35,433 nt of DNA from Atopobium sp. BS2 (GTDB lineage Bacteria; Actinomycetota; Coriobacteriia; Coriobacteriales; Atopobiaceae): the NCBI RefSeq assembly GCF_000565075.1, contig NZ_JDFG01000003.1, positions 1-35,433 on the forward strand, written 5' to 3'. Positions 18,068 to 25,420 of the stretch are shown in pieces (the first letter of the stretch is position 1; each line of letters opens with the position of its first letter). A program made the position numbers and the translations under genes. The notes under the pieces are model-generated. The model did no database searches. It had not been told where the DNA came from and saw nothing but the letters and a program-made list of their open reading frames with translations.

Positions 18068-18880
18068 TCACACTGTGCGAGTTTTGAGCAGCAACACAAC
18101 CCTTTTTACCAGAAAGATAAACAAAAGCGTAACAACCGCGAGAAGAACGATGGTTCCTCCAGGCTTAAGGCCAAGTTCATAGGAGACAACAAGTCCACCA
18201 AGTGAGGTCAGCATACCCACCGTGCTTGCATACAAACAACATTGCTTCCAGCTGCGGGAAATCTGCAAAGCACAGGCAACAGGAACTACCATCATGGATG
18301 AAACAATAAGTGAGCCAACCGTTCTTGCTGCTACGGCAACCACCAAAGCTACTGCGATAACAAAGCCAAAATTAATAAGACTTACGGGTACACCAACACA
18401 ACGGGCATGACGCTCATCAAAAGACATCAAGAAAAGTTCTTTTCTAAGGAAGAAGCAGAATGCGACTGCAAGTACACTGATGGCCACAATCATCTGAACT
18501 TCTTGCTCGCTCACGGTCAAAATTGAGCCAAACATAAAGCTGTTGAAGCTTGATGAATTGGGAACAAAACCTGACAACACACCTGCTAGACCAATGCCTG
18601 CTGCCATAACAATAGCAACTGCAAGCTCTGACTGATCTTTAAAGTGACGACGCACTCCCTCAACACAAAGCGCACCACCCAAACAAGCGGCAATTGCTCC
18701 GGCAACAGGATTAATACCTGCAATCATGCCGCCTGCAACACCTGCAAGAGAGGTATGTGAAAGAGCATCGCCAATCATAGAAAGGCGCTTCAATACAACC
18801 GTAACGCCTACCAGCGGAATAATTGCTCCCAGAAGAATTCCCACAAGAATTCCTCGCTGCATAAATACGTATTCAAACAT
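18068..18880 (-). CDS. znuB: Zinc/manganese-type ABC transporter permease
   Basis: A 270-residue ABC-3 family integral membrane protein forming the channel of a metal importer. It shows about eight hydrophobic segments. The conserved start region (GILLGAIIPLVGVTVVLKRLSMIGDALSHTSLAG, where DALSH and the neighbouring Gly/Ala are the family signature) contacts the ATPase. Its ATG lies directly after the ATPase stop codon, with GAGGAGG in front. It is the third gene of a binding protein-ATPase-permease operon. Zinc is preferred over manganese because of the His-rich loop in the binding protein and the His-rich tail of the ATPase; this is inference. Confidence 0.92.
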   Translation of the reverse strand: MFEYVFMQRGILVGILLGAIIPLVGVTVVLKRLSMIGDALSHTSLAGVAGGMIAGINPVAGAIAACLGGALCVEGVRRHFKDQSELAVAIVMAAGIGLAGVLSGFVPNSSSFNSFMFGSILTVSEQEVQMIVAISVLAVAFCFFLRKELFLMSFDERHARCVGVPVSLINFGFVIAVALVVAVAARTVGSLIVSSMMVVPVACALQISRSWKQCCLYASTVGMLTSLGGLVVSYELGLKPGGTIVLLAVVTLLFIFLVKRVVLLLKTRTV

Positions 18881-19735
18881 TTATGCCCTCCTCTCGTACG
18901 AGTCTTGGACATCTTGAACAACGTCGGACGCAGGACCAAGTGACTCCGTTAAAGCAAAATCATCCAATTTTCCACGGTTATGATCGTGAACATGATGAGA
19001 ATCAAGGTCACAGTGAGCGCCATGAACTGCACAGTGATCATGACCGTGACCCCTACCTGCGATTTCTGTAGCTTTGTGGTCGGCAACCTCAATGACTCGA
19101 CAAGCCAGGGCATCAAGAGCTGCAAGATCATGGGTAACAATGAGTACCGCAAGATCTCGAGCTGCATGGGCTTCTCGCACTAGGCTATAGAAATGATTGC
19201 GACTCTCTTTATCAAGACCAGTTGTAGGCTCGTCCAAGATAAGCAATGAAGGGTTTCCAACCAGCGCGCAGGCAAGACGAACTCTCTGGAGCTGTCCTCC
19301 AGAGAGTTCCCTAATAATACGCGTGGAAAAATCAGTCATACCTACAAGGTCAAGTGCCTCAAGCGTGCGCTCGCGACGCTCTTTTGCGCTCATCTTTACC
19401 TTTTTGGCACGAGCATACTGACTTGCATCTACTAGCTCGACGACGCTTGCAGGAAAGCGATTAACCGATTCTGAAGGGAGCTGTGGGACATAGCCTACAC
19501 GCTCCCAGTCTTTAAACCGAGTCGAGGGCGTTCCAAAAAGAAGTGATTTGCCACTTGTTGGCTCAAGCTCACCCACCACAATTCGAGAGAGCGTAGATTT
19601 ACCAGCTCCGTTATCACCAATAAGCGCGCAAATCTCACCTTGATGAACGTCTAAATTTACATCGCTTAAGACACGCGTCTTCTTGTAAGAAAAACTCACG
19701 TCTTGAAGCGAAACGGCTATCTGACTTTCCTGCAA
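18881..19735 (-). CDS. znuC: Zinc-type ABC transporter ATP-binding protein with His/Cys-rich tail
   Basis: The ATPase of the metal importer. The Walker A motif GDNGAGKST spans residues 40-48. The signature LSGGQLQRVRLA, Walker B LLILDEP and H-loop VIVTHD follow in order. After the ATPase fold, about residues 229-252 hold nine His and two Cys (GHGHDHC, HGAHC, SHHVHDH), followed by an acidic tail; this is a likely metal-binding extension. The start is uncertain. The frame opens at TTG 19747, but GGAGG lies between that and a second TTG at 19735, which then has a five-base spacing, so I prefer 19735 (284 residues). It sits 37 bases after the binding-protein gene. Confidence 0.92.
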   Translation of the reverse strand: MQESQIAVSLQDVSFSYKKTRVLSDVNLDVHQGEICALIGDNGAGKSTLSRIVVGELEPTSGKSLLFGTPSTRFKDWERVGYVPQLPSESVNRFPASVVELVDASQYARAKKVKMSAKERRERTLEALDLVGMTDFSTRIIRELSGGQLQRVRLACALVGNPSLLILDEPTTGLDKESRNHFYSLVREAHAARDLAVLIVTHDLAALDALACRVIEVADHKATEIAGRGHGHDHCAVHGAHCDLDSHHVHDHNRGKLDDFALTESLGPASDVVQDVQDSYERRA

Positions 19736-19772
19736 CACATCCTCCAAACATCCAGCCTAAGCTGGCAACACA

Positions 19773-20768
19773 CTATGCGAGAGCGCCCTTAAGAGCCTTG
19801 AGGTTCTCGCGCATAACAGAGAGGTAATCCTCGCCTGCCTTGAGCTCCTCGTCAGTAAGACCCTCAAGTGGGTTGAGCTCTTCAACACGAGCTCCTGTTG
19901 CCTCAGCAATTGCCTGAGCAACCTTAGGGCTTACCAGTTCCTCAGTAAAAATAACCTTTACATTATGCTCTTTTACGAACTCCGTAATCTCTTTCATTTC
20001 CTGAGCATTTGGCTCTGCATCTGCCTCAACACCCTCAATAGGCATCTGAGTGAGACCATAAGCCTCGCACAAATAACCAAATGCCTGGTGAGAAACAACG
20101 ATGGTCTTGTTAGGTAGTGAATCCAGACCCTTATGGAACTCATTGTCAAGCGTATCAAAGTCTGCATTTGCTTTATCAAGATTGGCAGCATACTCTGACT
20201 TGTGCTCAGAGTCCTTCTCGGAAAGGGCTTCACAAATATTCTTCATCTGAATCTTTGCATTCAGAGGGCTCAGCCAAACGTGAGGGTCAGTTCCGCTATG
20301 GTCATGGTCATGATCATGGTCGTCTTTCTTCTCCTCATGATCGTGATCATCGTCCTCTTCAAGCTCAAGAAGTTTAACGTCTTTGCTGGTCTCAACTGCT
20401 GTAAGTTTTGTGCCAGAACCAAGTCCATCAAGTACGTCCTTGACCCAGTGCTCCATACCAGCACCGTTGTAAATCAAGAAGTCTGCTTCCTGGATAGTCT
20501 TCATATCCTTACTGGATGGCTCCCAATCATGTGGCTCAGTACCTGCTGGAACGAGACATGTTACCTCAGCATGATCGCCAGCAATGCGCTTTGCAAAATC
20601 GTACATAGGATAAAAACTTGCCACAATGTTGAGCTTCTTCTGGTCTTTATTATCAGAAGCTCCTTCTTGCTTTTGAGCCTCAGGCTTGCAGCCAGCAAGA
20701 ATAGCACTCACGCCAAAAGCGGAAGCTACAAGTGCGCTACGACGAGAAACGGTTGGATTCAAATTCAT
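19773..20768 (-). CDS. znuA: Zinc ABC transporter substrate-binding lipoprotein
   Basis: A 331-residue cluster A-I metal-binding protein that captures zinc outside the membrane. The N-terminus SRRSALVASAFGVSAILAGC ends in a lipobox with Cys27 as lipid anchor, and the twin arginine suggests possible Tat export. Metal ligands of the family are visible in TEPHDWEPS, DPHVWLSP and VVSHQAFGYL, with an acidic ligand near IFTEELVSPK. A loop rich in Asp and His (DDDHDH and DDHDHDHDH) is characteristic of ZnuA rather than manganese homologues. ATG 20768 has GGGAG upstream. The open frame extends to 20864 but that part lacks a signal-peptide start and belongs to the leader. Confidence 0.93.
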   Translation of the reverse strand: MNLNPTVSRRSALVASAFGVSAILAGCKPEAQKQEGASDNKDQKKLNIVASFYPMYDFAKRIAGDHAEVTCLVPAGTEPHDWEPSSKDMKTIQEADFLIYNGAGMEHWVKDVLDGLGSGTKLTAVETSKDVKLLELEEDDDHDHEEKKDDHDHDHDHSGTDPHVWLSPLNAKIQMKNICEALSEKDSEHKSEYAANLDKANADFDTLDNEFHKGLDSLPNKTIVVSHQAFGYLCEAYGLTQMPIEGVEADAEPNAQEMKEITEFVKEHNVKVIFTEELVSPKVAQAIAEATGARVEELNPLEGLTDEELKAGEDYLSVMRENLKALKGALA

Positions 20769-20845
20769 GTTACATCTCCCAAAACTATAAAAACCAATAC
20801 GGTGTAGTGCCAAATTCTTCAAACAAAATCGTGCGATTGTCCTCA

Positions 20846-20878
20846 CTACCAAGCATAAAAACATGGCGAGAAACCCAT
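20846..20878 (-). CDS. Possible 10-codon leader peptide overlapping a terminator-like hairpin
   Basis: ATG to TAG encodes MGFSPCFYAW, preceded by GAGGAGAAAC. The start codon lies in the 5' arm of a hairpin, AAACATGG/CCATGTTT (20882-20859), which runs into five T on the minus strand. Ribosome movement here could decide whether the hairpin forms. This is suggestive of attenuation but unproven. Confidence 0.25.
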   Translation of the reverse strand: MGFSPCFYAW

Positions 20879-20906
20879 GTTTCTCCTCACTTCTTTGCCT
20901 TTCTAC

Positions 20907-20936
20907 TCACTTCTCATCATCTGAACATGCATTCAT
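20907..20936 (-). CDS. Possible 9-codon leader peptide upstream of znuA
   Basis: ATG to TGA encodes MNACSDDEK. The ATG is preceded by AAAGGGGAAGC, a better ribosome binding site than many real genes here have. It lies in the znuA leader, directly after the 14-bp hairpin. No family is recognisable at this length. It may be a regulatory upstream ORF or chance. Confidence 0.25.
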   Translation of the reverse strand: MNACSDDEK

Positions 20937-21094
20937 GCTTCCCCTTTAGCACGAAAGCGGGCTGTCTTCCGACAGTCCGCTTTCTAAAAGTTAGCCTTAG
21001 TATACATATTCCAATTCAAGTCAACGATAAATTTCTTATCTTTTCCACAAACGGAATTGGAATAAACAGGTTAACTGTTTTATCTCTTGCTAAC

Positions 21095-21739
21095 CTACTG
21101 ATCTTTCTCCGCATACGGAGTAATAATCAGATCTCCACTATTATACTCACCCAAATAAACCTCTGAAGCAGACTTATAACCTTGATGCTCAAGTTCTCTT
21201 TCAAGCCAATTCTCTTCCAGGTCCAGCGTCTCAAGAATATTTGTCTGAACTTGTCCGTCAGTAATAAGCGGGAATCTAACGTTCTCTTCTCCTTTTTTAA
21301 CAATAATCAACTGTCCATTTTGCTCAAGAATGGCACGCTTAACGTCTGAGATATAATTCACTCCTGCCTGGCGAAGCTTCAGCGACACATCGTAGGCAGT
21401 GAGACCCATAGACCTACAGTTGTCTACAAGCAGCTTGCCCTTATCAATAACAATAACAGGACGTCCATCAATCAACTGCTTGACCAGCATATTGTTTGTT
21501 CTCAACCATTTAAGAACCATAACAATAATGAGCCAAATAAGCAGGACAAGGGTGAACTGCAAAATGGTAATTGAACTGTTGTAGATCATGCCGCCAACAA
21601 TGCCGCCAAGTACAAAGTTTTGAACCTGGTCAATTGCTGCAGTTGGTGCTAGGTTTCCTTTTCCGCTGACGTTAATTGCCAGAACAAGCGAGAAAAGACC
21701 GATGCACAATTTAATGGCAACTTCTAAATAAAAGTTCAT
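21095..21739 (-). CDS. DUF421 (YetF/YcaP-like) membrane protein
   Basis: A 214-residue protein with three N-terminal membrane segments (about 5-24, 38-56 and 58-77) followed by a cytoplasmic domain of about 135 residues. The core motif PTAAIDQVQNFVLGGIVGG and the segment RPVIVIDKGKLLVDNCR are characteristic of DUF421. Its biochemical role is not known to me. The start has GAGGAG upstream and lies four bases after the preceding DUF3290 gene. The same pair occurs side by side in lactobacilli and other Firmicutes, so the two proteins probably act together in the membrane. Confidence 0.8.
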   Translation of the reverse strand: MNFYLEVAIKLCIGLFSLVLAINVSGKGNLAPTAAIDQVQNFVLGGIVGGMIYNSSITILQFTLVLLIWLIIVMVLKWLRTNNMLVKQLIDGRPVIVIDKGKLLVDNCRSMGLTAYDVSLKLRQAGVNYISDVKRAILEQNGQLIIVKKGEENVRFPLITDGQVQTNILETLDLEENWLERELEHQGYKSASEVYLGEYNSGDLIITPYAEKDQ

Positions 21740-21743
21740 CGAT

Positions 21744-22187
21744 CTACTCCTCTACATGCTTAATATCATTACCAATGAGATTGATCTGTTCAATGACATA
21801 GTCATTCTCGGTATTTTTCAAAACGTGATAATACTTACCGTCAACCTCAAGATACGAGGGATTTCCCTGGCTATCAAAGGCAACGTACACGTGGTCAAAA
21901 TCAACCTCAAGACGTCGAGCGAAGCTTTCTTGTGAGGAAACAATTGACTCATAGTGCTTACTTGCCTGATTAACCTCTAGCACACGATCAAGCTGTAGAA
22001 GTCCAAGAAAAATTAATGAGAACAGCGCAATAAGCGCCAGCTCACGATACTTAGAATTCTTTCTATCGCGCATGTAATGCACAAGCGAGAAGATCATCAG
22101 AAGTGCAACAAGGCCAAATAGAACAAGCTGAGTCCAGTCAAATACTGTCGCATGGTGAATTAAATAATTATGGGAATAGAACTCCAT
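21744..22187 (-). CDS. DUF3290 family membrane protein
   Basis: A 147-residue protein with two membrane helices (about 20-40 and 50-66), then an extracytoplasmic or cytoplasmic tail. The start MEFYSHNYLIHH and the YHVLKNTENDYVIEQINLIG segment match the DUF3290 family. Function is unknown. ATG 22187 is preceded by AAAGGAAGCCT. It lies 37 bases after nagA and four bases before the DUF421 gene, so the pair may be carried on the tail of the amino-sugar transcript or have its own promoter; none stands out. Confidence 0.75.
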   Translation of the reverse strand: MEFYSHNYLIHHATVFDWTQLVLFGLVALLMIFSLVHYMRDRKNSKYRELALIALFSLIFLGLLQLDRVLEVNQASKHYESIVSSQESFARRLEVDFDHVYVAFDSQGNPSYLEVDGKYYHVLKNTENDYVIEQINLIGNDIKHVEE

Positions 22188-22224
22188 AGGCTTCCTTTAG
22201 TTTGCATTACTCAAGATCTGCTGC

Positions 22225-23391
22225 TTAAGCCTTGTAAACGCTCTTTCCTCCAAGGAACGTCTCTTCAAGCTGAAGATCTTTTGTAACAACAATAAAGTCA
22301 GCATCATATCCAGGACGAATGAAGCCACAAACATCATCAATACCACAGGAACGAGCTGGGTTTTCTGAAGCCATACGAACTGCTTCTTCAGCAGATACAA
22401 TACCCCAGTCAAAGACGTTCTTCACGCCTTCAAACAGACGAAGGATTGAACCTGCAAGGCTGTGAGACTCATCCATCAGACGAGCAGTTCCACCTTCAAC
22501 AACAACAGGGAAATCGCCTAGTTTGTACTGTCCATTAGGCATACCACCTGCACGCATGCAGTCTGTAATAAGAACGGTATGGTCATATCCCTTTGCATTT
22601 ACCAGAGCGCGAACAGCAATAGGATTAAGGTGATGGCCGTCGCAAATAGCCTCTGCATAGGTACCGTGGGTGGTCATTGCAGCGCCAACCATACCTGGCT
22701 CACGGTGGTGAAGACCGCTCATGCCGTTATAGGTATGAACAAAGATGTCTGCACCAGCGTTTACGCAGGCAAGAGCTTCCTCATACGTTGCATCGGAGTG
22801 ACCAAGTGCCACATGAACACCGCGGTCTGCCATCTCTGCACAGAACTCTGGAGCGCCATCGCGCTCTGGAGCAATAGCAATCTTGGCAATCCAGCCGTCG
22901 GCACGCTCCTGCCACTCATCAAAGACCTCTACATCTGGATCAAGGAAGTACGCAGGATTCTGAGCACCCTTGTGTTTCTCGGTAAAGAAAGGTCCCTCTA
23001 GGAAGATGCCCTGGATGCGAGCAGCGTCAATACCGTTTGCCGCAATTCCCTCTGCTGCATCAGCAACAGACTCACAAGCATCACCGGTCTGCTGAACGCT
23101 TGCGGTTAGTGTTGTTGGAAGCCAAGAAGTTACACCGTTAGAGAGCAAACCCTGGGCAATCTCAATGACGCCATCAGGATCGCAATCCATGATGTCATGG
23201 TCCAGGAAGCCATGGATATGTGTATCAACAAGGCCAGGCGCTACCCAAGAACCAGTACGATCAACAATCTCGCAGTCTGGCTTCTCTTTAGTGAAATGAC
23301 CAAATACACCATCTTCTACGAGCAAATATCCTGGACCAGAAGTTGCTCCTGGTAAAAAGAACTTATCTGCTTTAACTGCAAATGTACTCAT
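22225..23391 (-). CDS. nagA: N-acetylhexosamine-6-phosphate deacetylase
   Basis: A 388-residue amidohydrolase that removes acetate from N-acetylglucosamine-6-phosphate or the galactosamine analogue. Metal and substrate motifs occur in order: GLVDTHIHGFLDHD, EGPFF, ALGHSDATYEEA, HTYNGMSGLHHREPG, CDGHHLNP and ITDCMRAGG, whose Asp is the catalytic residue. ATG 23391 has GAGG five bases upstream. An earlier in-frame ATG at 23406 has no site. It follows agaS, separated by a hairpin. With AgaS and PfkB nearby, N-acetylgalactosamine-6-phosphate is the likeliest substrate, in which case the symbol agaA would also fit. Confidence 0.92.
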   Translation of the reverse strand: MSTFAVKADKFFLPGATSGPGYLLVEDGVFGHFTKEKPDCEIVDRTGSWVAPGLVDTHIHGFLDHDIMDCDPDGVIEIAQGLLSNGVTSWLPTTLTASVQQTGDACESVADAAEGIAANGIDAARIQGIFLEGPFFTEKHKGAQNPAYFLDPDVEVFDEWQERADGWIAKIAIAPERDGAPEFCAEMADRGVHVALGHSDATYEEALACVNAGADIFVHTYNGMSGLHHREPGMVGAAMTTHGTYAEAICDGHHLNPIAVRALVNAKGYDHTVLITDCMRAGGMPNGQYKLGDFPVVVEGGTARLMDESHSLAGSILRLFEGVKNVFDWGIVSAEEAVRMASENPARSCGIDDVCGFIRPGYDADFIVVTKDLQLEETFLGGKSVYKA

Positions 23392-23412
23392 ACGTACCTC
23401 AATCATTCTCAA

Positions 23413-23437
23413 AAGGACGCGCCATAGGCACGTCCTT
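23413..23437 (-). terminator. Hairpin between agaS and nagA
   Basis: On the minus strand AAGGACGTGCC and GGCGCGTCCTT form an 11-bp stem with one U-G pair and a three-base loop, followed by TTGAG. The T-run is short, so it may be a leaky terminator or a processing signal that sets nagA expression relative to agaS. Confidence 0.45.
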
Positions 23438-23448
23438 CTTAGTAATTC

Positions 23449-24615
23449 CTATAGTGAGTGAATTGTAACACCCTTAACCACTCGATTAACCTGACCAGTT
23501 GGAGAAGGTGTGTCCGGTTTGTTATTGACACGAACTGAGTTCAAGAGTGCCACCACTTGAGCAACCATTACAAAAGGCAGTGCCAAATAAGGTGCTGGTA
23601 GAGGCTCTGTGAATACTGGAAGACTAAACGTTCTTCCCGTAAAGTTTGTTGTCCCCTCTTGCTCAATACCAATAGTCAGAGCAGCAATCTGGTCACCCTT
23701 AATCTCGTCAAGAATATCCAGATCATATTGACGCGTATAAGGATTATTGGAAACAAAATCAAACACCAGAGTGTGCTCGTCGACGAACGACTTTGGTCCG
23801 TGACGATATCCCATCGAGGAATCCCACGACGTTGCATTAATACCAGCTGCAAGCTCCAAAATCTTGAGCTGAGCCTCATGAGCAAGACCCACAAAAGGAC
23901 CAGAACCCAAATAGGTAATGCGGTTGAAATCGCTCTTGAGCCACTCAGCAATCTCTTCCTCGCGCTCAATTACCTGCCTACCCAGCTCAGCAGCATCAGA
24001 AATCCAAGCCTTCTTCTGTGAGTCATCAGTACTATCAAATACAAGCGTTGCAAGAAGTGTCATACAGCTATAAGAGCCGGTCATAGCAAAGCCCTGGTCA
24101 TTTGCACCAGGAATAAGAAGCAGCAATGTATCGTCTTTACCCGCGGATTCAACAGCAAGTTTTCCTTCAGGAGCGCAGGTAATATTGATGAGCAAAAGAT
24201 TTTTGACAATCTTGCGAGCAATATTTACTGCAGCAAGACTCTCTGGACTATTACCAGAGCGTGCAAAAGAAACCAAGACCGTTGGATCATCTGGATCAAG
24301 GCTGCCATAAGGATCAGAAACAATATCAGTAGTTGCAACGGACGCAAACTCAAAAGAGCCCTTCTCGCCATGAGAACGAAGATACGGAGTAATGGTATCG
24401 CCTACATATGCCGAGGTACCTGCACCCGTAAAGACCACGCGGGTACGACGACCCTCGCCAAGATTGCGAGCACGCTCGACAAACTCTTTAATTGCAGAAA
24501 GGTTCTCCTGATAAATGCCAAAGGTAGATTCCCAAAGCTCAGGCTGCTGCTTAATCTCGGCAGTTGTAATATGAGCGCCTAGTGCCTTTAGCTCTTCTTG
24601 GCTCTTCTTAAACAT
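23449..24615 (-). CDS. agaS: AgaS-type SIS-domain aldose-ketose isomerase/deaminase
   Basis: A 388-residue double SIS-domain protein, the length of AgaS. Sugar-phosphate-binding motifs are FTGAGTSAYVGDTI and SFARSGNSPES in the first domain, and YLGSGPFVGLAHEAQLK with GYRHGPKSFV in the second. In the aga pathway this enzyme converts galactosamine-6-phosphate to tagatose-6-phosphate and ammonia. That matches its neighbours: nagA downstream, a mannose-family PTS upstream, and a PfkB kinase plus aldolase divergently. A GlcNAc-specific operon would be expected to carry nagB, which is absent here. The start ATG 24615 lies 22 bases after the regulator gene. Confidence 0.88.
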   Translation of the reverse strand: MFKKSQEELKALGAHITTAEIKQQPELWESTFGIYQENLSAIKEFVERARNLGEGRRTRVVFTGAGTSAYVGDTITPYLRSHGEKGSFEFASVATTDIVSDPYGSLDPDDPTVLVSFARSGNSPESLAAVNIARKIVKNLLLINITCAPEGKLAVESAGKDDTLLLLIPGANDQGFAMTGSYSCMTLLATLVFDSTDDSQKKAWISDAAELGRQVIEREEEIAEWLKSDFNRITYLGSGPFVGLAHEAQLKILELAAGINATSWDSSMGYRHGPKSFVDEHTLVFDFVSNNPYTRQYDLDILDEIKGDQIAALTIGIEQEGTTNFTGRTFSLPVFTEPLPAPYLALPFVMVAQVVALLNSVRVNNKPDTPSPTGQVNRVVKGVTIHSL

Positions 24616-24637
24616 TGATATCCCTTCTCACAGTTAT

Positions 24638-25366
24638 TTAACTGCGTGTATGTACAATCTTGTATCTAAACTGATCCGCACGAGCCACGCTTAGTGTGAA
24701 CTCAACAATGATATTTCTGTCGTTGTAGGTTGTGCGTGTGAGACTCAAAACAGGCGAGCCTTCAGAAATTTGCAATAAAGTGGCGTCATCTGAGCGAGCA
24801 ATTGAAGCCTTGAACTCCTCTTCTGCTACGCCAATCTTTATGTTGTAGTCTTCTTCAAAATTTTGGTAGAGAGATTTTTGCTCAACATCATGAGCAGTAA
24901 GCGAGAAAAACTGTGAAACTGGAAGATACGTTACTTCCAGCATCATAGGCACGTCATCGGCACTTCTTAAACGCTTGATGCGGAAGAGCTTCTCGCCAAG
25001 AATAACGTGCATATGTTGGGCTAAGAACTTATTAGCCTCAATAGTGTCAAACTCCAGAATAGTTGTCTTAGGGACGCGACCTAACTGACGCTGCTGGTCA
25101 GTAAAGCTATAGCCTCCCATAAGGTCTGTTGCACGTTCAGAGACGTCTGCAACAAAGGTACCGCGGCCACGCTGACGATAAATGAGCCCCATGTGTTCAA
25201 GCTCTTGCAGGGCAAGTCTTACCGTGGTGCGAGAAAGTCCGTAGGAATCGGAGAGTTCACGCTCAGAAGGAAGTGAATCATCTGGATCCATCTCGTTCTC
25301 AATACGATAGCGCAGCATATTTGCTAGCTGCTCGTAGAGTGGTTGTCTTCCCATAAAAGCTGCCAT
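24638..25366 (-). CDS. GntR family (HutC/UTRA) transcriptional regulator
   Basis: A 242-residue repressor-type protein. The winged helix-turn-helix covers about residues 8-73 (PSERELSDSYGLSRTTVR, then QRGRGTFV). A UTRA sugar-phosphate-sensing domain covers about 95-238 and ends with the usual EFTLSVARADQFRY. Such proteins (NagR, DasR, AgaR types) release DNA when they bind a phosphorylated amino sugar. It lies within the amino-sugar operon, so it most likely senses GalNAc or GlcN-type phosphates and controls the PTS and pfkB-aldolase units. ATG 25366 has GGAG upstream; the TTG one codon earlier is less likely. Confidence 0.9.
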   Translation of the reverse strand: MAAFMGRQPLYEQLANMLRYRIENEMDPDDSLPSERELSDSYGLSRTTVRLALQELEHMGLIYRQRGRGTFVADVSERATDLMGGYSFTDQQRQLGRVPKTTILEFDTIEANKFLAQHMHVILGEKLFRIKRLRSADDVPMMLEVTYLPVSQFFSLTAHDVEQKSLYQNFEEDYNIKIGVAEEEFKASIARSDDATLLQISEGSPVLSLTRTTYNDRNIIVEFTLSVARADQFRYKIVHTRS

Positions 25367-25385
25367 CAAACTCTCCTATAAAAGA

Positions 25386-25410
25386 CGGGTGCCCAACAAG
25401 TGGACACCCG
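25386..25410 (-). terminator. Intercistronic terminator between EIID and the GntR gene
   Basis: On the minus strand CGGGTGTCC and GGGCACCCG form a nine-base-pair stem (one U-G pair) with a seven-base loop, followed by TCTTTTAT. It sits 11 bases after the EIID stop codon. It probably reduces transcription of gntR-agaS-nagA relative to the PTS genes, or the regulator has its own start. Confidence 0.65.
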
Positions 25411-25420
25411 CCACACTTAC

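Larger units (their letters stand above)
20769..21094 (-). promoter_or_regulatory. Structured leader/upstream region of the zinc operon
   Basis: This 326-base gap has no full gene but much structure. On the minus strand TATACT (21004-20999) and TTGACT (21024-21019) are promoter-like, but the 14-base spacing is short. An 11-bp perfect inverted repeat, TATTCCAATTC (21007-21017) and GAATTGGAATA (21054-21064), has one arm filling the spacer. Further down come a 14-bp hairpin (20953-20984) with a GGAA tetraloop in the minus-strand RNA and a tiny ORF with AAAGGGG (20936-20907). A second tiny ORF (20878-20846) follows, starting inside a hairpin (20859-20882) that ends in a T-run. This looks like an operator plus a possible attenuator; function is inferred. 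Confidence 0.5.

Noticed and set aside
20953-20984. Rho-independent terminator of the DUF421 gene
   Set aside because: The stem is strong but no T-run follows on the minus strand, and it lies downstream of the putative zinc-operon promoter; kept as a leader hairpin instead.
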